In this document: positions 11,058 through 22,555 of the stretch, one piece after another
Layout: each line of letters starts with the position of its first letter
Numbering within the stretch: the first letter of the stretch is position 1
Notes under the pieces: generated by a model
What the model was told of the DNA's origin: nothing
Seen by the model: the letters and a program-made list of their open reading frames with translations, nothing else
Databases searched by the model: none
Source: Diphasiastrum complanatum
Taxonomy: Eukaryota > Streptophyta > Lycopodiopsida > Lycopodiales > Lycopodiaceae
Length of the DNA: 64,000 nucleotides
NCBI GenBank assembly: GCA_029204225.1
Contig: CM055111.1
Span: 16,167,019 to 16,231,018, forward strand
Reading direction: 5' to 3'
Made by a program: the position numbers and the translations under genes

Positions 11058-12084
11058 GTGGATGCTTCTGAAGCTATTTGGGAATAGTAAATGCCAAACC
11101 TGCTCTTGATGTTGTTTCATATTCCTCCCAGCTTGCGAACAGATATGGCTCCAAAAGAGGCATGTGATTGATCTCGAAAATGGTTGCAGGTGCTTACACT
11201 AGATTTTGGTTTTCTGATACTGAAATAGGCCATTGAGAAGTTCACTGGGCAGCTGCCTCTTTGCTCTTGAGTGGAAAATAGTGCTGCCCGTCCTACAATT
11301 TTGGGTTTTATTTGGTGACTAGGGGATTAAGATGACCAGAATATCAGTGCTTATTTTTTGACTCTGCAGTCCCTTCATGGGTATAAACAGCTATTCCTAA
11401 AAGTCTGTGAATGTGCAACTTCTGTGTTCTCCTGGGCACCCAGACATTGTCTGAAGCTCTGTGATATCTGCATATTTATTAACCCTGGATATAAGACTCT
11501 GCAGATGCTGCAAAATTTTCTTTGTCATCCACCCATACATGTGACTCAAGGTGATGTCTGGTAAAGGACCAAGAGATTCCACAAGCAATTATCCTTTCAC
11601 TGTCAACAGTGGAAAGATGGAAAGATATGATTATGGTTTTCAAGGTTGATTTGAGCTCTAGAAAGCTTCATACAGCAATTTTGGTCATCATATTTATGAA
11701 AGAGGAAAGCCTAATTATTTCATGTTCGTGCTTTAGAGTTGAGAAAGAAGAGATATCAAATAGCACATAGTCTCTATACCTTTGTCTATAGTGAGTTCCA
11801 GTATTTATTTGACAGATGGGTGTGCATTGAGTGATCTTTAGAAACAAATCCAGCCTCATTTCGCATCTCTGACTCTATGGGCATCACATTATGTAGGCAT
11901 GATATTTCATATACTCACACCATAAGTATTGCCATATTTCATTGTTTTTCGTTCTCATATCATGCTGAGCAAGAATTGTTTTTCCTTTCAATCTCTAAGA
12001 TGTTTCCATCCATTTTTTATTTATTTGTGTAATAATCGTTCATCTAGTTGAAATTGGTAAACGTTAACTCGTTTCCATTGACAG
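11058..12084. other. RSP3 3' flank, nothing coding recognised
   Basis: Probably the 3' untranslated region followed by intergenic DNA. Short ORFs on both strands have no recognisable motif. Confidence 0.5.
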
Positions 12085-12320
12085 GGACTTTTTACCCATC
12101 CATCACGCTTACCTTTCAGGTGAAGGAGAGAAAATGGTATGTATGTAACTAAAAGCTTGTGAGGTGTTCAAAATGTTGGAGAACTAAGCCTTAACTCGTA
12201 ATGGACTTTTTACCCATCCATCAAACTTATCTTTTAGGTGAAGGAAAGAATATGGTTTGTATATAATTAGAGTCTGATAAGTGCAATGTTCAAGATGGCG
12301 GATAATTTAAATCAACAAAT
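12085..12320 (+). repeat. 118-bp tandem duplication
   Basis: The segment starting at ggactttttacccatccatc (12085) recurs at 12203, a period of 118 bp, with scattered substitutions. The copies include ggtgaagga.aga.tatggt and a ttcaa.atg.gga stretch. No coding content is apparent. Confidence 0.8.
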
Positions 12321-13169
12321 AATTGATATGCTCTAGCTACACATTTATAGAATCAAGGTTAGGAGAGCTAGATGGTTCATCCACAAGGGATATAGAGTGG
12401 ATAAGGCTAAGAAAGAAGAGTAGCAACATGACCCTTGATACAACAAATGGAAATATGACATTGAGTTTAAGCTACCATCCATTAGGGATTTGACCTGTTT
12501 TCCTTGGTGTCTCACATTTTAGAGGAATGACTCAATGAACTATAGACTTCTAAGCTAAGTAATGCATGAACATTTATGATGTGAGGCACAAGTTGAAAGG
12601 TCAATGATGGATGATGCCAATGAAAGGGGCCAAATCTAAAGAGAGTTAACATGCAATCCTCTCAAAAGTTGATAGGAAAGTTGAAAATCACTAGTGCAAA
12701 GCCCAACAATATACTAATAGCTGAAAAAACATGGAATTGAGCACCTTCATATGTAGCCTTTGCAAGAAACCACCTTAGGAAACACTTTATGTTTTTGGCC
12801 TTGCCTTGCAAAGGTAACACTATGTGTTGAGGTCGGTCAATGGAGTTTAAAAGAAAGTCAACGTTAAAAGGTAATGGAGGTGGTGGTCCTAACATTTAAG
12901 GTTTGGACTTTTGTGGAAGGGCTCAAATAACTTGCATGCACGAAAAAAAGCAGATTGTAATTGTCAATTTTTTTTTTTATAAATGATATGCACTTGAGCC
13001 ATGAAAAGTATGATTGTTGTCGTTGATTATTTGCATTAAAGAAATTTCATGGCTTGCATGTAAAGAATGCATTTAGTTTGCATGTGAATCAAGCACGTCT
13101 GAGGAAGGAATGCCTGCAACGTGATAGGGGGTTCAAAAGCTATGTCCAACCTCTCATGCAATGTTATTT
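12321..13169. other. no gene recognised
   Basis: AT-rich DNA with short ORFs only. A minus-strand ORF at 12662-12895 has a hydrophobic end but no recognisable motif. Confidence 0.4.
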
Positions 13170-14344
13170 TCATGCCATGTGTAAGATATAATTTACCTTT
13201 TCCCTTCCAACCGTTTTTCGTAGATCATTGACACCAAGGTTGTTGATTTCACTTTCATTCACACAAGATACTAGATGAATCCAAGCATCTCTTGTATAAA
13301 CATCTAAGAATGTTTCATGCATTTTATCATCACTACTTGGTACATGAGAAAAAGAGTTTACATTTGAATGAATGATTTCCTCTTTTGCCATAGCAATTTT
13401 AGCATCCAACTTAAACAAACTACCTTGTTTAACACCATTTGTTATGCGAATATCATTCTTCATAACAAACTCCATGCTTGAAGTGAACATCTAAACCATC
13501 ATCCATTAGTTGTCCAACACTACGCAAGCTCTTGGTAATTGATGGTACAAAAAGGACATTGTCTAGATCCATCCTTTTGCTAGATCCTAGACTTAATGAG
13601 ATGGTATCAATACCATCTATCTTACATTATTGATCATTGGCTAAAGAAACAATTTTATTAGCACCATTGAAAGAGTGTAAGGTTGAGAATGTGTCCTTTT
13701 GGAAAGTCATGTGAGAGCTAGTCCCACTATCAATCCACCAAGTGTCCTTTTGAGTTGCTTTTGCTTGTTGGAGTGGATGTAGATGCCATCAAAGATGAGA
13801 TCTCCTCATCTCCATCCTCTTCATATGCAAGGTTCCCTTGTTTGTCTTCCTCCTCTTTTGCTCTTAGCCTCTTGTAGCAATCGGATGCATAATGCCCCTT
13901 CTTTCCACAAAAGAAGCATTGTTTTTTTGACTTGTCCTTTGAGCTTGATGCATCATCCTCTTCTTTGGCCTCCTTGGGATGCTTCTTTTTTTCATTGGTC
14001 TTTTTTTTGCCCTTGAATGAGAAATTGGCTTTCTCATCTCCATCCTACAAAGACAATGAACTCATTCTTGCCTTGGTGTGGAGCATCCTACACTCTTCAG
14101 CCACTAATACACTGTGAAGTTTTTTTATAGTTGGCAAATTGTCTTGGATGGCAAAACTTTGGACCAAATTTGCAAAGTCATCTCCTAGACCATTAAGGAC
14201 AACTTGTACAAGCTCTCCATCATGAATCTTCTCTCCAATGGAAGCCAACTCCCTATTTAGAGACTTGATTCTGAGTACATAATCCTGTGCACTCTCCTCA
14301 CTTCTCCTCATGCTTTGCAAAATCTGATTTCTACTATCAAACAA
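13170..14344 (-). pseudogene. gag-protease fragment of copia element B
   Basis: From 14344 leftwards: the C-terminal two-thirds of a UBN2-type copia gag (SAQDYVLRIKSLNRELASIG, VQVVLNGLGDDFANLVQSFA), then a zinc knuckle CFFCGKKGHYASDC near 13870-13920. The protease motif WWIDSGTSSHM lies near 13715-13740, followed by NVLFVPSITKSL. Several stops occur after the protease. The last piece (13170-13490) is the pre-integrase region. The gag N-terminus is missing between 14345 and the leader. Confidence 0.85.
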
Positions 14345-14941
14345 ATCTTGCCAAGAAATGGATTTGATTCTCTAGAAACTCACTAAGGTCTCTCTCTTGT
14401 ATTGTTTCACTCAAATTAGATTTCTAGTCCAACAAATGGACTTATAATCTCAGTTCTAGCACTCTCTCACAAAGTTGGAATGAAGATAAGATGTGAAATC
14501 TACTTACCATAAAATCTTGACAATTTTGGCTACTTTTGGACAATAACATGACTAAATCTCCCTCACACTTTTTGATGTACTTTCAAGACTTGTAAAACAA
14601 GTTTAGAGGAACTGATTTCTTAGATTAATTAGATCTCATGACCCTATGTCAAATCTAATCAATGGCACTCAATCTTGGTGGATTATCCTAAGATTTCCAC
14701 CAAAAATTACATCAAAAGACACAAATTGAATTTTTTTGAATCAAATTAATACCATGCATTAAATGCAGGTTCAGAGGTGCCCACACATGTGGACAATACG
14801 GATTTGGACCCCTACCAAGTTTGGGATCAAATCTTCTCACCAAAATCAAGATTCTAGCTTGCCCTCTCAATACTAGTTTTTAGCACCAAAACTTGCTAAA
14901 AATGGATTTGCATTAAATCAATGGCTTATGCTCTTGTACTT

Positions 14942-14954
14942 GGCTCTGATACCA
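14942..14954 (-). other. primer-binding site of element B
   Basis: The minus strand reads TGGTATCAGAGCC directly inside the 5' LTR, the initiator-Met tRNA complement. Confidence 0.9.
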
Positions 14955-15636
14955 TGTGAAAGTACTATACTTTAGGACCATAAATGGATCTACAAAAGAT
15001 CCACAAGAGTGATTGGATGCTTGCTTAACAATCTATCAAGAAACTAGACACAAACAAGTTGATCAACTTGACAAACAACAAGCATTAAAAATAAAAAATC
15101 ATTGATCAACATTGAAATACTAGCCCACATGTGTGTACTACAGGCTGTAGTACAACTTGCAACCTGAAAAACAAGTAGAAATTGATTTGGTTTCATTTGG
15201 ATCACAAAAACTCAATGTACATAGTGAACTAGCTTGAGATTGCCAATGAGCTCCAAAAATATTCTATCTTCTCACTATAAGAGCTTGGAATACATGGCAA
15301 ATTCGACTTCCTTATTGAAGTTAGGTGGATTTATAGCATGTAATAAGGAAGTTAACTCACTCTTCTTGCCCTAAAATGAAACCCTTAGCCTAGATCCTAG
15401 AGTTATGCTTGGTAGGTAGCTAGTTGGTCAAATTTTCACTTTAAACGTAGGTGTAGGTCCTATAAAGTAGGGATGACCACCAAATAGACATGACCAACTC
15501 TCTTGACTTGAACCTAACCTACATTAGGAGTGGGTTGCCACATGGCATCTTGGCCTTCCATGTGTGGAACCCAATTATACACAATATTTACAATGTTCTA
15601 CATGGCTAGATTTGCCAAAATAGGTTATTTTTCACA
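14955..15636 (-). repeat. 5' LTR of element B (~682 bp)
   Basis: Begins TGTGAAAGTAC next to the primer site and ends at TTTTTCACA (15636). Length and ends agree with the 655-656 bp LTRs of element I. There is no second copy in the window, so the right border is inferred from the end motif. Confidence 0.7.
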
Positions 15637-16623
15637 AGAATAAATTTAGCTACCAAACTTGGTTAAACAAAAGGTACCTAAATTTATTGGTTTAACAACA
15701 ACATTGTTTTACTTACGACTAACCCAACAAAACACATGAAATGAAGTAGCAACTCTGATCCACCCAAAATCGATTGCTAGGCAGGAATTACAAAAGCCCA
15801 TAAAGACAACTGACATATGTTATCGCATTGTATTGAGTTTCTTTACTTGCCTAACCTGAATCCAAGATCTAGTCAATCTAGCATCAAAGAGACGGAGTTA
15901 GTTGTCACGCGGAGGTTCGTTCCCATGAGAGCGATAATATAGTTCAAATTTCAACATGAATGGAGGATCTAACACTAACATCCATTAACACTAAGCATTA
16001 ACACTATATCCATTAACCCTACTTCCATAACAATGATAGAAACTTACTCTTCTCTCTTTCCTTTTCTCTCTCACAAAAAGCATAAGAAATAGCAATCCCA
16101 ATAATGATCAAATCCAACAATTAACAAATACAAAGAAAGCATGAGAAATGGAGAAAAAGAGAGGAAGAGCAAGGACATTCATCAATCCATTTCTAAAGAG
16201 AACCAATCTGCTTTATTGAAATGAGAAAATGAACATCAGGAGCAACTCGAGTTGGTCCCTTTTTATAGTAGAGAGGATGACCATGGCCTCTGAATTCTAT
16301 TGGTCCAGTCTTGCCTCTCTTTTTATTCAAATTTAAATAAGTGTGGGAACCATCAAAATTGGAGGGAAACCCAGCTTTATTCACTAACTTGACATTTAGT
16401 CCCTGCGACATTAAAAGTCCCGCAAAAAGGCCTAAAGTCCTTTTATTGGCTTTTAACTAATCAATCAAATAACTATGTGATCATTGGGTTGAACTTACAC
16501 ACGCAGGGTGCCAAATCCCTCTCACTTATTAACTAGGGTTAGGGTTGCCTTGGAATCCGCAAACCCTCCAACAATATCCCCCACCAAAACTGGTGGCAGT
16601 CCCACGACACCTGCAATATGCAG
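15637..16623. other. no gene recognised
   Basis: Contains runs of cattaacactaa-like short repeats (15970-16020) and a pyrimidine-rich stretch. The section next to 16624 may be the 3' untranslated region of the BED-finger ORF on the minus strand. Confidence 0.35.
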
Positions 16624-17495
16624 TTATTGGGGACTTCTATTGGCTTCGCGCCGAATCTTAATTAAATGATACTGCACCTTCTCCATAAAGTTGAGGCGTG
16701 CAGTATTGAAATCCAAATTGTGTGACAGGAAACAACGGTGGGCTCCGACGATCCATTTGGAAGCTGTCCATGAGGTGAAGCGGGATTCCCAAGAGCCTCC
16801 CATCATAGCCGCACAAAAATAGAGACGAGCAATCGGCACCTGATCTTTGATTTGCTTTGAGGCCATCAGCTTATTTGGATCGAATGCCAGGGGAGGAAGG
16901 CAATCATCCCATTTGGTTGCCACTGACGCCAACAGAGTTAGATCTTTAGCAAACATTGTCGATTGTCGCACCGTTGGATCTGGAGAGTGGACATACTTTC
17001 TCTGATATGCTTGTAAGGCGTGGTGGAAATCCACTGAGATGGTCTTGCTGTAAGACTGATGGATGATTGGCCGGGGATGCGTGTGGTGGAACTGTCTGAG
17101 GGGGATGAGGGGCAATGGGACGGGACGAGGATGCACTCTCTCTCCTCGTGCGAGCGAAGCAGGCAGCAACTCTGGGTCAGCCACATAAAGAGCGGTGCAA
17201 AACCGGAGAACGCCCTCCGAAATGGTGCCCCCGCCATAAGACATGGCCCGTAGGTGTCCAGTAGTCGCTGTCTGTCGGGGACGGACATGCTGCCACAAGG
17301 GGCAGCATTTAAGGTGCCACCATTTTTGGCGCATGCACTGAGCAGGTGGCCTTTAAGGCGAGTGAGGGACGCAGCAAATTCGACGAGGCAGTATCGGCAA
17401 CGGACGATCTTCTGACCGGTCTTGTTGGACTTGTTGGAAACCCGCCTGACAATGTCTACCTCGTCCCACAGACCAGAAAGGTCGGAATGCACCAT
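16624..17495 (-). CDS. BED-type zinc-finger protein, probably hAT-related, frame broken
   Basis: From the ATG at 17493-17495 the frame encodes EVDIVRRVSNKSNKTGQKIV and CRYCLVEFAASLTRLKGHLL followed by SAC, a BED zinc finger (C-X2-C ... H-X4-C) as found at the start of plant hAT transposases and of domesticated BED proteins. That frame ends at 16938. A second minus-strand frame is open from 17334 to 16624 (236 codons) and contains plausible protein (SVATKWDDCLPPLAFDPNKL), so a frameshift or an intron probably joins the two within 16938-17334. No hAT dimerisation domain is seen. The region is visibly richer in G+C and CpG than its surroundings. A captured or domesticated gene is possible; the downstream part matches nothing I know. 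Confidence 0.5.
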
Positions 17496-17589
17496 TGCGA
17501 TGGAGAAAACTAGGGAAAAAATGCAGATGAAGCTGGAGCTGGAAGGATGGATTGCTGGAAAAAAAAACAGCAGGGTTCACTGTTGGAGA

Positions 17590-17992
17590 GACGCTAAAAA
17601 TAGGCGAAGGCAGGGCATCTCTTGGGGTGAATGTAGATAGATCCACTACCAACTCTGTAGATGGTGCATATACATTCAGAGTGTCTAGTCAATTGTATCA
17701 TCATATTGGTGGTTTGTTGCCCTTAGATAGACCCTCATTTTCACAAATCTACATTATGGATGGTGATGATTTGCAATTAGATCAGAGATGATCTTTGAAT
17801 CCTGATCTTAGACATGACGTTCTCTCCCTTTTGCAAATCATGATGATGGATGTGAATTCATTTGCACAACATTTCAGAAATGTTGCTCAAATCATGCGGG
17901 AGAATGTTAAGTTTGATAAAGAAGATTTGGTACCTATCCAAACTTCGAATGATGTTTTTTCTGAGAGACCTTTAGTCGGACATATGTTCTAA
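17590..17992 (+). pseudogene. Helitron Rep/helicase N-terminal fragment
   Basis: The frame encodes SLGVNVDRSTTNSVDGAYTF, then RVSSQLYHHIGGLLPL and QIYIMDGDD. This is the region just upstream of the Helitron Rep domain in plants (YTFRvqGQlYHrIGsLLP... QLYIyD). A TGA near 17789-17791 is followed by the in-frame continuation NPDLRHDVLSLLQIMMMDVN, the segment that follows in intact Helitrons. The sequence then breaks at about 17990. Confidence 0.75.
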
Positions 17993-18074
17993 ATATAGGT
18001 GGTTGTTGAAACAGCTTCAACTCAAAAGCACTTTGGAAGTGTCGCATGTGATAACATGCACTTTGCCGATTCAA

Positions 18075-18662
18075 CTAAGGTTCTGTTCTTTCTCTCATCA
18101 AGACCATTTGACTGAGGAGAATAGGAGGTAATGTATTGTTGCTCAGTGCTATTGTTAAGGCAATACTCCTTAAATTTGGTGAGATGTATTCTCCCCCATT
18201 ATCTGACCTTAGTGCTCTGATTCGTTTGCCAGTTTGATTCTCAACATGCTCTTTGAATTGTCTGAATTTGATGAGAGCCTCTGAAATTTGTTTAATGAAA
18301 TAAACAACTGTTCTTCTGGAGAATTCATCAATAAAAGTAATGAAATACTTTGCATCTAGCAATGAAGGAGTTTGCATAGGTCCACATATATCTGTATGAA
18401 CAACACCCTAACAGACCTTTTGCTACATGCCTAGGTTTGATCTAAAAGGAATCCTAGCCTGCTTTCCAAATATGCAACTATGACAGACAGGGAGATTGAC
18501 CTTACCAGAAGGATAGTTGAGCTCAAGAACCATGGATTGTTTGGACATGTTCAAAACATATGCATAATTCAAGTGTCCTAAGTGATGATGCCATAACAAT
18601 GCTTTATTGACTAGAACAAAGGTTTTCAAGACTTGACTAGACTCAGAATAACATTGTGCCAA
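18075..18662 (-). pseudogene. copia integrase fragment (element C)
   Basis: From 18662 leftwards: the integrase zinc-binding region LLWHHHLGHLNYAYVLNMSK with VCHSCIFGKQARIPF (HHCC), then the catalytic core YFITFIDEFSRRTVVYFIKQ and IRALRSDNGGEYIS. The core breaks off where the third catalytic segment (NGLDERKNRT, shifted frame) begins at about 18075-18120. At least one stop and one frameshift separate the parts. Confidence 0.85.
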
Positions 18663-18842
18663 TCCACAATGCCTGCCTCATGCCGAGTGCAAGGATCTTA
18701 TTACTCCTACCAACAATTTTGTATTAATCAGATTTGAATTCTACCTTATGACCTAGATATGTAATTCTACTTACTGATAACAGATTTGTAGAGAGTTTAG
18801 GAACATGTAAGACCTTTGATAGTGATTTGAATTAATTATACC

Positions 18843-18854
18843 GCTCTGATACCA
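18843..18854 (-). other. primer-binding site of element C
   Basis: The minus strand reads TGGTATCAGAGC next to the LTR terminus TGTCGG (plus orientation). Confidence 0.88.
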
Positions 18855-19839
18855 TGTCGGTATGCTCTGATACAATCTCGAAAAGAAGTGTGCAGAAGAT
18901 AGGTCGAACTCGAAAAAAATGAACTCGAATGAAAATTATTCGAACATCTAGAAAGAAAACTTTTCGTGCACAGTGGAATAAACTATCTTCCTCTTTCTCT
19001 ATCCATGACTACACCTATCAATTTCAAACAAAACAATGGTGATAAAAATCACGTTTGATCTTATAGTAACTAGCTTTGAAATCATCAATACTACAGTGAC
19101 TACGTAGCCAAACAATAATGCATTGAATTATCAAACAAATAATTTGCCGCGAATCACTAGACAAATAATTAGTCGCGAAACACTAGACAAATAATTTGTC
19201 GCGAAGAACTACAGAAATGCATACATTCTGAGATGAAGTTGAACACAATAAAAGATAATATTGATTCAGTATGAAAATGAAATAGAAGTACTCTATGCTA
19301 TTGTTGAGCAGCTAAAATGAAAGTCTGAATTAAGCACAATGCTGATAAGCAGTAGCGCAATAGCAATATCTAAAACAACTCTAAGAAGTGAGCTAGAATA
19401 CTTAGGAGTGTTCAAGCTCGCAGACTTGAGAGAGAGGGAGAGCTAACTATTCAAATGCTTCTTCTTTGAATTTTGAACTTCTTAATTTGAAAACTGAATA
19501 AATATGAACAACTATATATACTAAGAAATCAGGTCATCAAATGCAATCGCCAGTTGGCTGGTGTTCGCTGGCATTCATCCAGTTCCTTCTTAGGAATTGA
19601 TTGATAATAAGCGGTGGAAATTGGCCGTAAACAATCTGTTTGCAAAAATGAACTAAAACTGCCACAGGCGAAAGGTGTTGCAAAAAGACGACAGTGTCAG
19701 CATTTTGCGAAAAACCCGACAACGTCCTTAAATCTGATTTAGGGTAGCCTCATACTTTGCCAGAGTCATTTCCTTAACATTTGAGGAACTTTGAAAAAAG
19801 CGAAAAATGTGACTGCATATTTACTCTCAATTCCCGACA
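18855..19839 (-). repeat. 5' LTR of element C with a triple short repeat
   Basis: Begins TGTCGGTATG at 18855. Matching inverted ends CCGACA occur at 19716-19721 and at 19834-19839, so the LTR is 867 or 985 bp. Within it, 19133-19214 holds three tandem copies of a ~26-bp unit, CACTAGACAAATAATT followed by a Cs/Gs box NGYCGCGAA, which could be a promoter or enhancer repeat. Confidence 0.65.
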
Positions 19840-19999
19840 GGCAAAAAATGTGACACTATTGTCAAACTCTGTGTATTTCTTGTTGACTACGTAAAAACGC
19901 TTCTAATTTTGTAGACTATATAAAAACATGGAAAATCCGCAGAACTAGATAACCAATGGATGCAGATTAAAGCCTATTAGTCGATTAGTCAGAAGGAGA

Positions 20000-21192
20000 A
20001 TAATCCAACATAATGAGGGATCCGATTTAGAGGAGGTCGTAGAAGGTCATTCGAATATCAATTTGACAACTTTTTTAGAGTTGAATAGAAGTGGCGATTC
20101 GGAGGCCCGAGAGTTGTTGTACCAAGACTTGTCGCGATTTTACATTTACAACAAGAGAGTGCAAAGGAGGACCCATAGAATGAATGCACATCCATTCCGA
20201 GCAATGGACTTATGTATTTTGACAATCTGTCCAAAGGAGAGCAATTTTGTTTGCGAGTTCTTTTGCTCTTACGTCAGAGGTGCAACAAGTTTTGAGGACC
20301 TGCTTACTTGATGGTGAGTTGTTTTTGTCATTCAGAGATGCTTGCAAGCATAGACTTCTAATAAAGGATGCGATGGAATGGAGTGATTGCCTGCTGGAGG
20401 CAGTGTTGTGGTGGACTCCTCAAAACTTTGGCTCATGTTCGCTATACTTCTTTTGACATGTGTCCCTTCTGACCCATTAGATCTTTGGAAGTGTATAGAT
20501 CCTCATTAAGTAGAAAATTTATTACACGGAGGAGTTAGGACAACCAGTAACGTGCGAGACCATTACTGTGAGTCAAATTATGATAGATAGGGCTCTTCTA
20601 GACGTGAAGATGCACATACAGGCTTTGGAAAAGTCGTTGAAAAATTTTGGCTTCACACTTCCTGATAGCGATGTCAAATTTTCTCCACTATTTTGCGAAG
20701 AGATATTTCTCGACAAGACTCTTTCAAAGGTAAAGGCTGACATCGAGAGATTGAATGTGGATCAGCGCATGGTTTTTGAAAGTGTGGTACGTGGGTGGAG
20801 TGTTCTTTGTAGATGGTCCAAGTGGTACGGGTAAGACGTTTATGTATAGTATCATGTTGTCATATGTGCATGCACAAGATTGGATAGCACTGACAGTTGC
20901 ATCGTCAAAGATCGCCACATTGTTAATGAAAGGTGATAGGACCGCGCACTCTAGATTTAGAATTCCTCATATGGAATTGAATGAAAGCTCAACATGCAAC
21001 ATCTTGAAACAGTCTCCGTTAGGTAAGTTGATTGTTTTAAGAAGACATGCAATATTGACCTCGTTGAATAAAAACGTGGATGAGGTCAATTCGAAAGTAG
21101 TTGAGCAACTTCTTGGTGATTCTTGCATGTTTTATAGTGCTGATAGTGTGGTTGAGTGTGATGACTCTGATGTGGAGTTTTCAAAAACGTAA
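20000..21192 (+). pseudogene. Helitron helicase fragment (PIF1-like)
   Basis: Successive plus-strand segments match the plant Helitron helicase: DLEEVVEGHSNINLTTFLEL with NRSGDSEARELLYQDL (about 20020-20140), CSYVRGATSFEDLLT (20270-20310), LSFRDACKHRLLIKDAMEW (20325-20385), then VDGPSGTGKTFMYSIMLSYV (Walker A, about 20812-20870), TVASSKIATLL and RTAHSRFRIP. Frameshifts separate the parts. The sequence stops before the later helicase motifs at about 21190, with a DSV-like end. Helitrons transpose by rolling-circle replication; this copy is inactive. Confidence 0.88.
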
Positions 21193-22090
21193 TTACATAA
21201 AGTAAAAATTGAAAACTTTGAGGGTTATTTTCAGTGTCTTGGAACGTTAACAATGTTTGGTCATGATGTGGAAATGTCAAGGTTTGCACCAAGGCATGTG
21301 AGAAGCCACACACATGGTCGCAAACCGATTTGATTTTGACCATCTCATCTGAAGAAATAACAGGGTCTGTGGTCGAGGACCCTTCACCTTACCATTCCCC
21401 CGCAAATTTTCCATGGCTCTTCTGAACAATCCATTCTTGAATGGTAGCTTCATCATCAAATCATCCACGCTACCTCCATTGAAGTACAAGAGACCAAAGG
21501 AGGTCGTTATGTACTGCGCACAATTCCCCTATATGCAATATCAATGTTGACCTCTTGTGCGAAAGAGTTTAATCTGTCTTGCTACTCACCTTTGTATCTC
21601 TTTGCGACAAAAACAACTCCTTCAGAAAAAAAAATTTCTGATGCTTTTTATTTTAAAACATGATCCAAACGTTCCAGATCCTAACTTTTCTTTCCAAACA
21701 ATTGCATCATTTGGAATCCCCACTAATAGAGTGCATTCGGAATTCCTGATGCTCGCCTCTAGTCGCGAAAAATCTTTTTTTTTTTTAACTCCATGGATGA
21801 ACTGTCTCCCACATGTGGAAGGCGTTGATGTTCTAATCACATCTTTTTTTATAACACAACTTGAGTCTTGATATGTTTAGCTCTTTTATTTTTTTCCTTC
21901 TCTATCCTCCACAACTTTTTTGAGGGGGCTTCATTTCCTAGACCTTGAAGACACTTACTAACATCTCCAATAAAACTAAACTCTATTTTTTGTAACTTTC
22001 TCTACATTGGCGTTTTAAGTGCTCTCACACAAGCCTTATTAGAAACAAATTCCTCTAATGCTAGAAAATTGAATTTACTAGATATTACAA
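21193..22090. other. no gene recognised
   Basis: A minus-strand frame at 21277-21489 reads LYFNGGSVDDLMMKLPFKNG but matches no family I know. Several T-runs occur, including 21774-21786. Confidence 0.35.
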
Positions 22091-22103
22091 TAACAAATTT
22101 CAT

Positions 22104-22345
22104 TTGATAACAAATGTTAAAATAATATATGCCATGCTATGCACTAGACCAGATTTAGCATACATTCTTAGCACATTGAGTCAATTCATGTCTAATCCTA
22201 GGATTTTACATTGGAAAGCATTAAAGAGAGTGATGAAATATATTCAAGGAAGTTTTGATCATATTTTATGCTATGATGGAAATGATATCGACCCTATGGT
22301 TCTTTGAGGTTACTCCACCTCAGATTAGGGAGGAAATATCTCAAC
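22104..22345 (+). pseudogene. copia RT/RNase H scrap
   Basis: Plus-strand fragment with YAMLCTRPDLAYILSTLSQF, LHWKALKRVMKYIQGSFDHI and a degraded GYSTSD*GGN, the end of the copia RT and the start of RNase H (normally YSDSDW). A stop and missing flanks show it is a short relic. Confidence 0.85.
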
Positions 22346-22555
22346 TAGTGCAGGTCGTGAGTTTCAAGAAGACTGAGGAAGTGAGTATAACCCTTTATAG
22401 GCTATGTCTTTAGAGGCCTGGAAAACCTCTATTAGCTATAGAGGTACGGCTTGGTCGATAGAACATGTCAGGGATCCCCTAGTTAGCTTTGTGTTTGAGA
22501 CGTGTACGACCATTCTCGTAACAACACGACACTGAACACATAGTGGTGTTGTATC

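Larger units (their letters stand above)
13170..15636 (-). mobile_element. Ty1/copia retrotransposon B, 5' part only
   Basis: Read right to left: 5' LTR (14955-15636), primer-binding site (14942-14954), a noncoding leader, gag, protease and the start of the pre-integrase region. The sequence ends near 13170, so integrase, RT, RNase H and the 3' LTR are absent. The LTR ends (TGTGAAA/TTTTCACA) and the gag resemble those of element I, so B is probably an older member of the same lineage. Confidence 0.85.
18001..19839 (-). mobile_element. Ty1/copia fragment C inside the Helitron
   Basis: Minus-strand fragment made of a 5' LTR (18855 to 19721 or 19839), a primer-binding site (18843-18854) and an integrase piece (18075-18662). 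The gag, protease, RT and RNase H regions and the 3' LTR are absent, so it is not a simple intact insertion. The left border near 18000-18075 is not sharply defined. Confidence 0.75.
17590..21192 (+). mobile_element. Helitron remains, split by copia element C
   Basis: Two plus-strand pieces of a plant Helitron Rep/helicase lie in the correct order: the N-terminal region at 17590-17992 and the helicase at about 20000-21192. Between them sits a minus-strand copia fragment with its 5' LTR (about 18000-19839). The HUH Rep nuclease region that normally separates the two pieces is not found, so either a deletion accompanied the insertion or it was lost earlier. The Helitron ends (5' TC, 3' hairpin-CTRR) were not identified. 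Confidence 0.75.
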
